Part shown: in pieces, positions 62,503 to 64,000 of the stretch
How the letters are laid out: every line of letters starts with the position of its first letter
How positions within the stretch are numbered: the first letter of the stretch is position 1
Assembly: GCF_008365385.1 (NCBI RefSeq)
Contig: NZ_QOVF01000003.1
Span: 1-64,000 of the forward strand
DNA length: 64,000 bases
Reading direction: 5' to 3'
From: Halopseudomonas laoshanensis
GTDB taxonomy: Bacteria > Pseudomonadota > Gammaproteobacteria > Pseudomonadales > Pseudomonadaceae
Notes under the pieces: model-generated
Database searches by the model: none
What the model was told of the DNA's origin: nothing
Seen by the model: the letters and a program-made list of their open reading frames with translations, nothing else
Position numbers and translations under genes: made by a program

Positions 62503-64000
62503 AGATAGGCCTCGACGAAACTGTCAAAATCCACTTCATCCGCTGCTTCAATGGCCGCCTGCTCTGCCAACGAGCTATCCGCCTGGGCTTTGCACGCACG
62601 CAACGTTTCCGCGTCCAATGGCCGGCTGATAAAGTCGCGAGCATGTGCCTGTGACTGTGCCAGAGCGAAGCGGAAGAAACTGTTGCCATGCTCGGCCAGA
62701 GCTTCCAGAACCCGCGCGGAAGGAGTAAGCGCGGCGTCTTCAAGCTTCGTCCGCTGCAGTGCCAGGCTGGCGCTGTAGTCGCTGGTTTGATGGCTGTTAT
62801 CCAGCAGGCTCGCGCACTTGGCGATGTCTTCCAGCAACGCCAGGCCCCACTCCTTCAGCTCCCGTGGCTGGCCGCCATCGGCCAACTGCAAACCGGGCTC
62901 ACGCCCGCGTTTGACCGCCAGCGCGAAGTTGTCGCCGGTCTCGGTGCAGGCCTCTTCGGTCAGCGCCGGGCTGTCCTGCAGCGCGCAATAGAGCAGGAAG
63001 CTGTCGAGGAAGCGCGCGCTGGTCGGCTCTATGCCCAGCGGCACAAAGGGGTCGATATCCATACACCGCACTTCGATGTACTCCACTCCGCGCGACGCCA
63101 ATGCGTACACCGGCTTCTCGCCGCTGCGAGTGACACGCTTGGGGCGGATAGGGCTGTAGAACTCGTTCTCGATCTGCAGCAGGTTGGTATTCAATTGCTG
63201 CCACTGACCCTGGGCATCATGCGTCCCCAACTGGTCGTAGCGCGCATAGGGCAGGCTGATGGCTTCCTGCATGCTGATGATGTAGCTGTCCAGGCTGTTG
63301 TAACAGACGTTGAGGCCGGACTGGGCGTTGTTGTTATAGCCCAGGTCGCTCATTCTCAGGCTGGTCGCATAGGGCAGGTACAGACTTTTCTCACCCAAAG
63401 GCAACAACTTGTGATCGCGGCCCTGCAGAAAGGTTGCGCAGACCGCCGGCGAGGCACCAAACAGGTACATCAGCAGCCAGGCATAGCGGCGGAAGTTACG
63501 GATCAGATCCATATAGCGCTCGGATTGATAGTCCTGCGCCGAGCGCGCATCACCGGCCTGCTCTTGCAATACGGCCCATAGCTGCGGCGGCAAAGAGAAG
63601 TTGTAGTGAATGCCGGCAATACACTGCATGGCCTTGCCGTAGCGGATAGCCAGGCCACGACGGTAGACATGCTTGAGCATGCCGATATTCGAGGTGCCGT
63701 ACCAGGCAATCGGAATGTCGGCATCCACCGCCGGTAATTTGCACGGCATGGACTCGGTCCAGAGCAACTCGTTGTCCAACTGGCTGTAGACGAAGCGGTG
63801 AGTGACGTCCAGATGCTCGAACAGGGTGTCCAGGCTGGTGCTCACTGGCGTAATCAGTTCAATCAGCGCTTCGGAGTAATCCGTGGTAATGGTCGGATGT
63901 GTCAGCGCCGAGCCCAGCGCCAGCGGGTGCGGCGTGCTTGCCAGGCCACCCGTTGGCGTGGTCCGCAGGCTTTCTTTCTCTATCCCGTGCTGGCAACCAT
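62487..64000 (-). CDS. gshA: Glutamate-cysteine ligase (5' end outside the window)
   Basis: The first and rate-limiting enzyme of glutathione synthesis. The frame stays open to the window edge and reads [45 protein letters not shown] near the N-terminus, so only the first residues are missing (family length about 525). Later motifs: [53 protein letters not shown] and [15 protein letters not shown] start at 63845 would remove conserved N-terminal sequence and is wrong. Confidence 0.93.
   Translation of the reverse strand, partial: GCQHGIEKESLRTTPTGGLASTPHPLALGSALTHPTITTDYSEALIELITPVSTSLDTLFEHLDVTHRFVYSQLDNELLWTESMPCKLPAVDADIPIAWYGTSNIGMLKHVYRRGLAIRYGKAMQCIAGIHYNFSLPPQLWAVLQEQAGDARSAQDYQSERYMDLIRNFRRYAWLLMYLFGASPAVCATFLQGRDHKLLPLGEKSLYLPYATSLRMSDLGYNNNAQSGLNVCYNSLDSYIISMQEAISLPYARYDQLGTHDAQGQWQQLNTNLLQIENEFYSPIRPKRVTRSGEKPVYALASRGVEYIEVRCMDIDPFVPLGIEPTSARFLDSFLLYCALQDSPALTEEACTETGDNFALAVKRGREPGLQLADGGQPRELKEWGLALLEDIAKCASLLDNSHQTSDYSASLALQRTKLEDAALTPSARVLEALAEHGNSFFRFALAQSQAHARDFISRPLDAETLRACKAQADSSLAEQAAIEAADEVDFDSFVEAYLSQRA

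Noticed and set aside
63843-63845. GTG at 63845 as the start of gshA
   Set aside because: Conserved GshA N-terminal sequence continues in frame to the window edge, so the gene is partial rather than short.

Overview
The window reads as chromosomal DNA of a Pseudomonas-like gammaproteobacterium. The evidence is the class II (medium-chain) PHA cluster phaC1-phaZ-phaC2-phaD-phaFI, the gene order maeB / nuclease / rpmE / priA / argS / SPOR / hslVU / pha / ubiE-ubiJ-ubiB / hisIE / tatABC / rsmE, and glnA-ntrB-ntrC, all familiar from Pseudomonas. A marine or halophilic lineage such as Halopseudomonas is possible but is only an inference. No prophage, insertion sequence, CRISPR array, tRNA or rRNA gene is visible. 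The last gene (gshA) runs off the right edge.

Left part (1-11145): three tandem minus-strand sigma-70 promoters at 16-245 point out of the window, as expected for a stable-RNA operon. Then comes a nitrogen-scavenging island: urtABCDE (minus strand) faces fmdA-fmdB-(sigma-54 activator)-amiE-amiB (plus strand). The 440-bp divergent control region holds a near-consensus sigma-54 promoter facing each way, three copies of an 11-bp palindrome (TGACATTGTCA) between them, and one possible IHF site on each flank. The activator encoded in the cluster is the natural candidate to bind the palindromes. There is no urease and no amiC/amiR/amiS, so this looks like a sigma-54-controlled short-chain amide uptake and hydrolysis system. 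It is the most interesting system in the window.

Central core (11158-36013): malic enzyme, an M48 lipoprotein protease, a secreted nuclease whose signal-peptide DNA doubles as the rpmE terminator, PriA, ArgS, a SPOR protein, HslVU and a DUF971 protein. The PHA locus follows: two synthases, a depolymerase, the PhaD regulator, and three phasin-type genes instead of the usual two. The two small phasin genes share an 18-bp upstream motif. Ubiquinone genes, hisIE, tatABC and rsmE complete the block.

Accessory stretch (36204-52735): a lipoprotein carboxylesterase, an HxlR-type regulator, and a Fur-type iron locus (TonB receptor divergent from a PiuC-type dioxygenase with a hydroxyacid oxidase behind it). 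An SDR-isomerase pair has two copies of a motif that also lies upstream of the hxlR gene 4.5 kb away. Then come pip-dtd, several envelope lipoproteins, an NnrU protein, a COG2509 flavoprotein, and a VOC protein, a DUF924 protein and a glycerophosphodiesterase.

Right part (52847-64000): typA, then glnA with two NtrC-type sites and a sigma-54 promoter spaced almost exactly as in enteric glnA, a DUF4124 protein, ntrB-ntrC with a further NtrC-type site upstream, trmL, a quinone oxidoreductase, a FliL-like exported protein and a partial gshA. Nitrogen control thus appears at both ends: a pathway-specific sigma-54 activator on the left and the global NtrBC system on the right.
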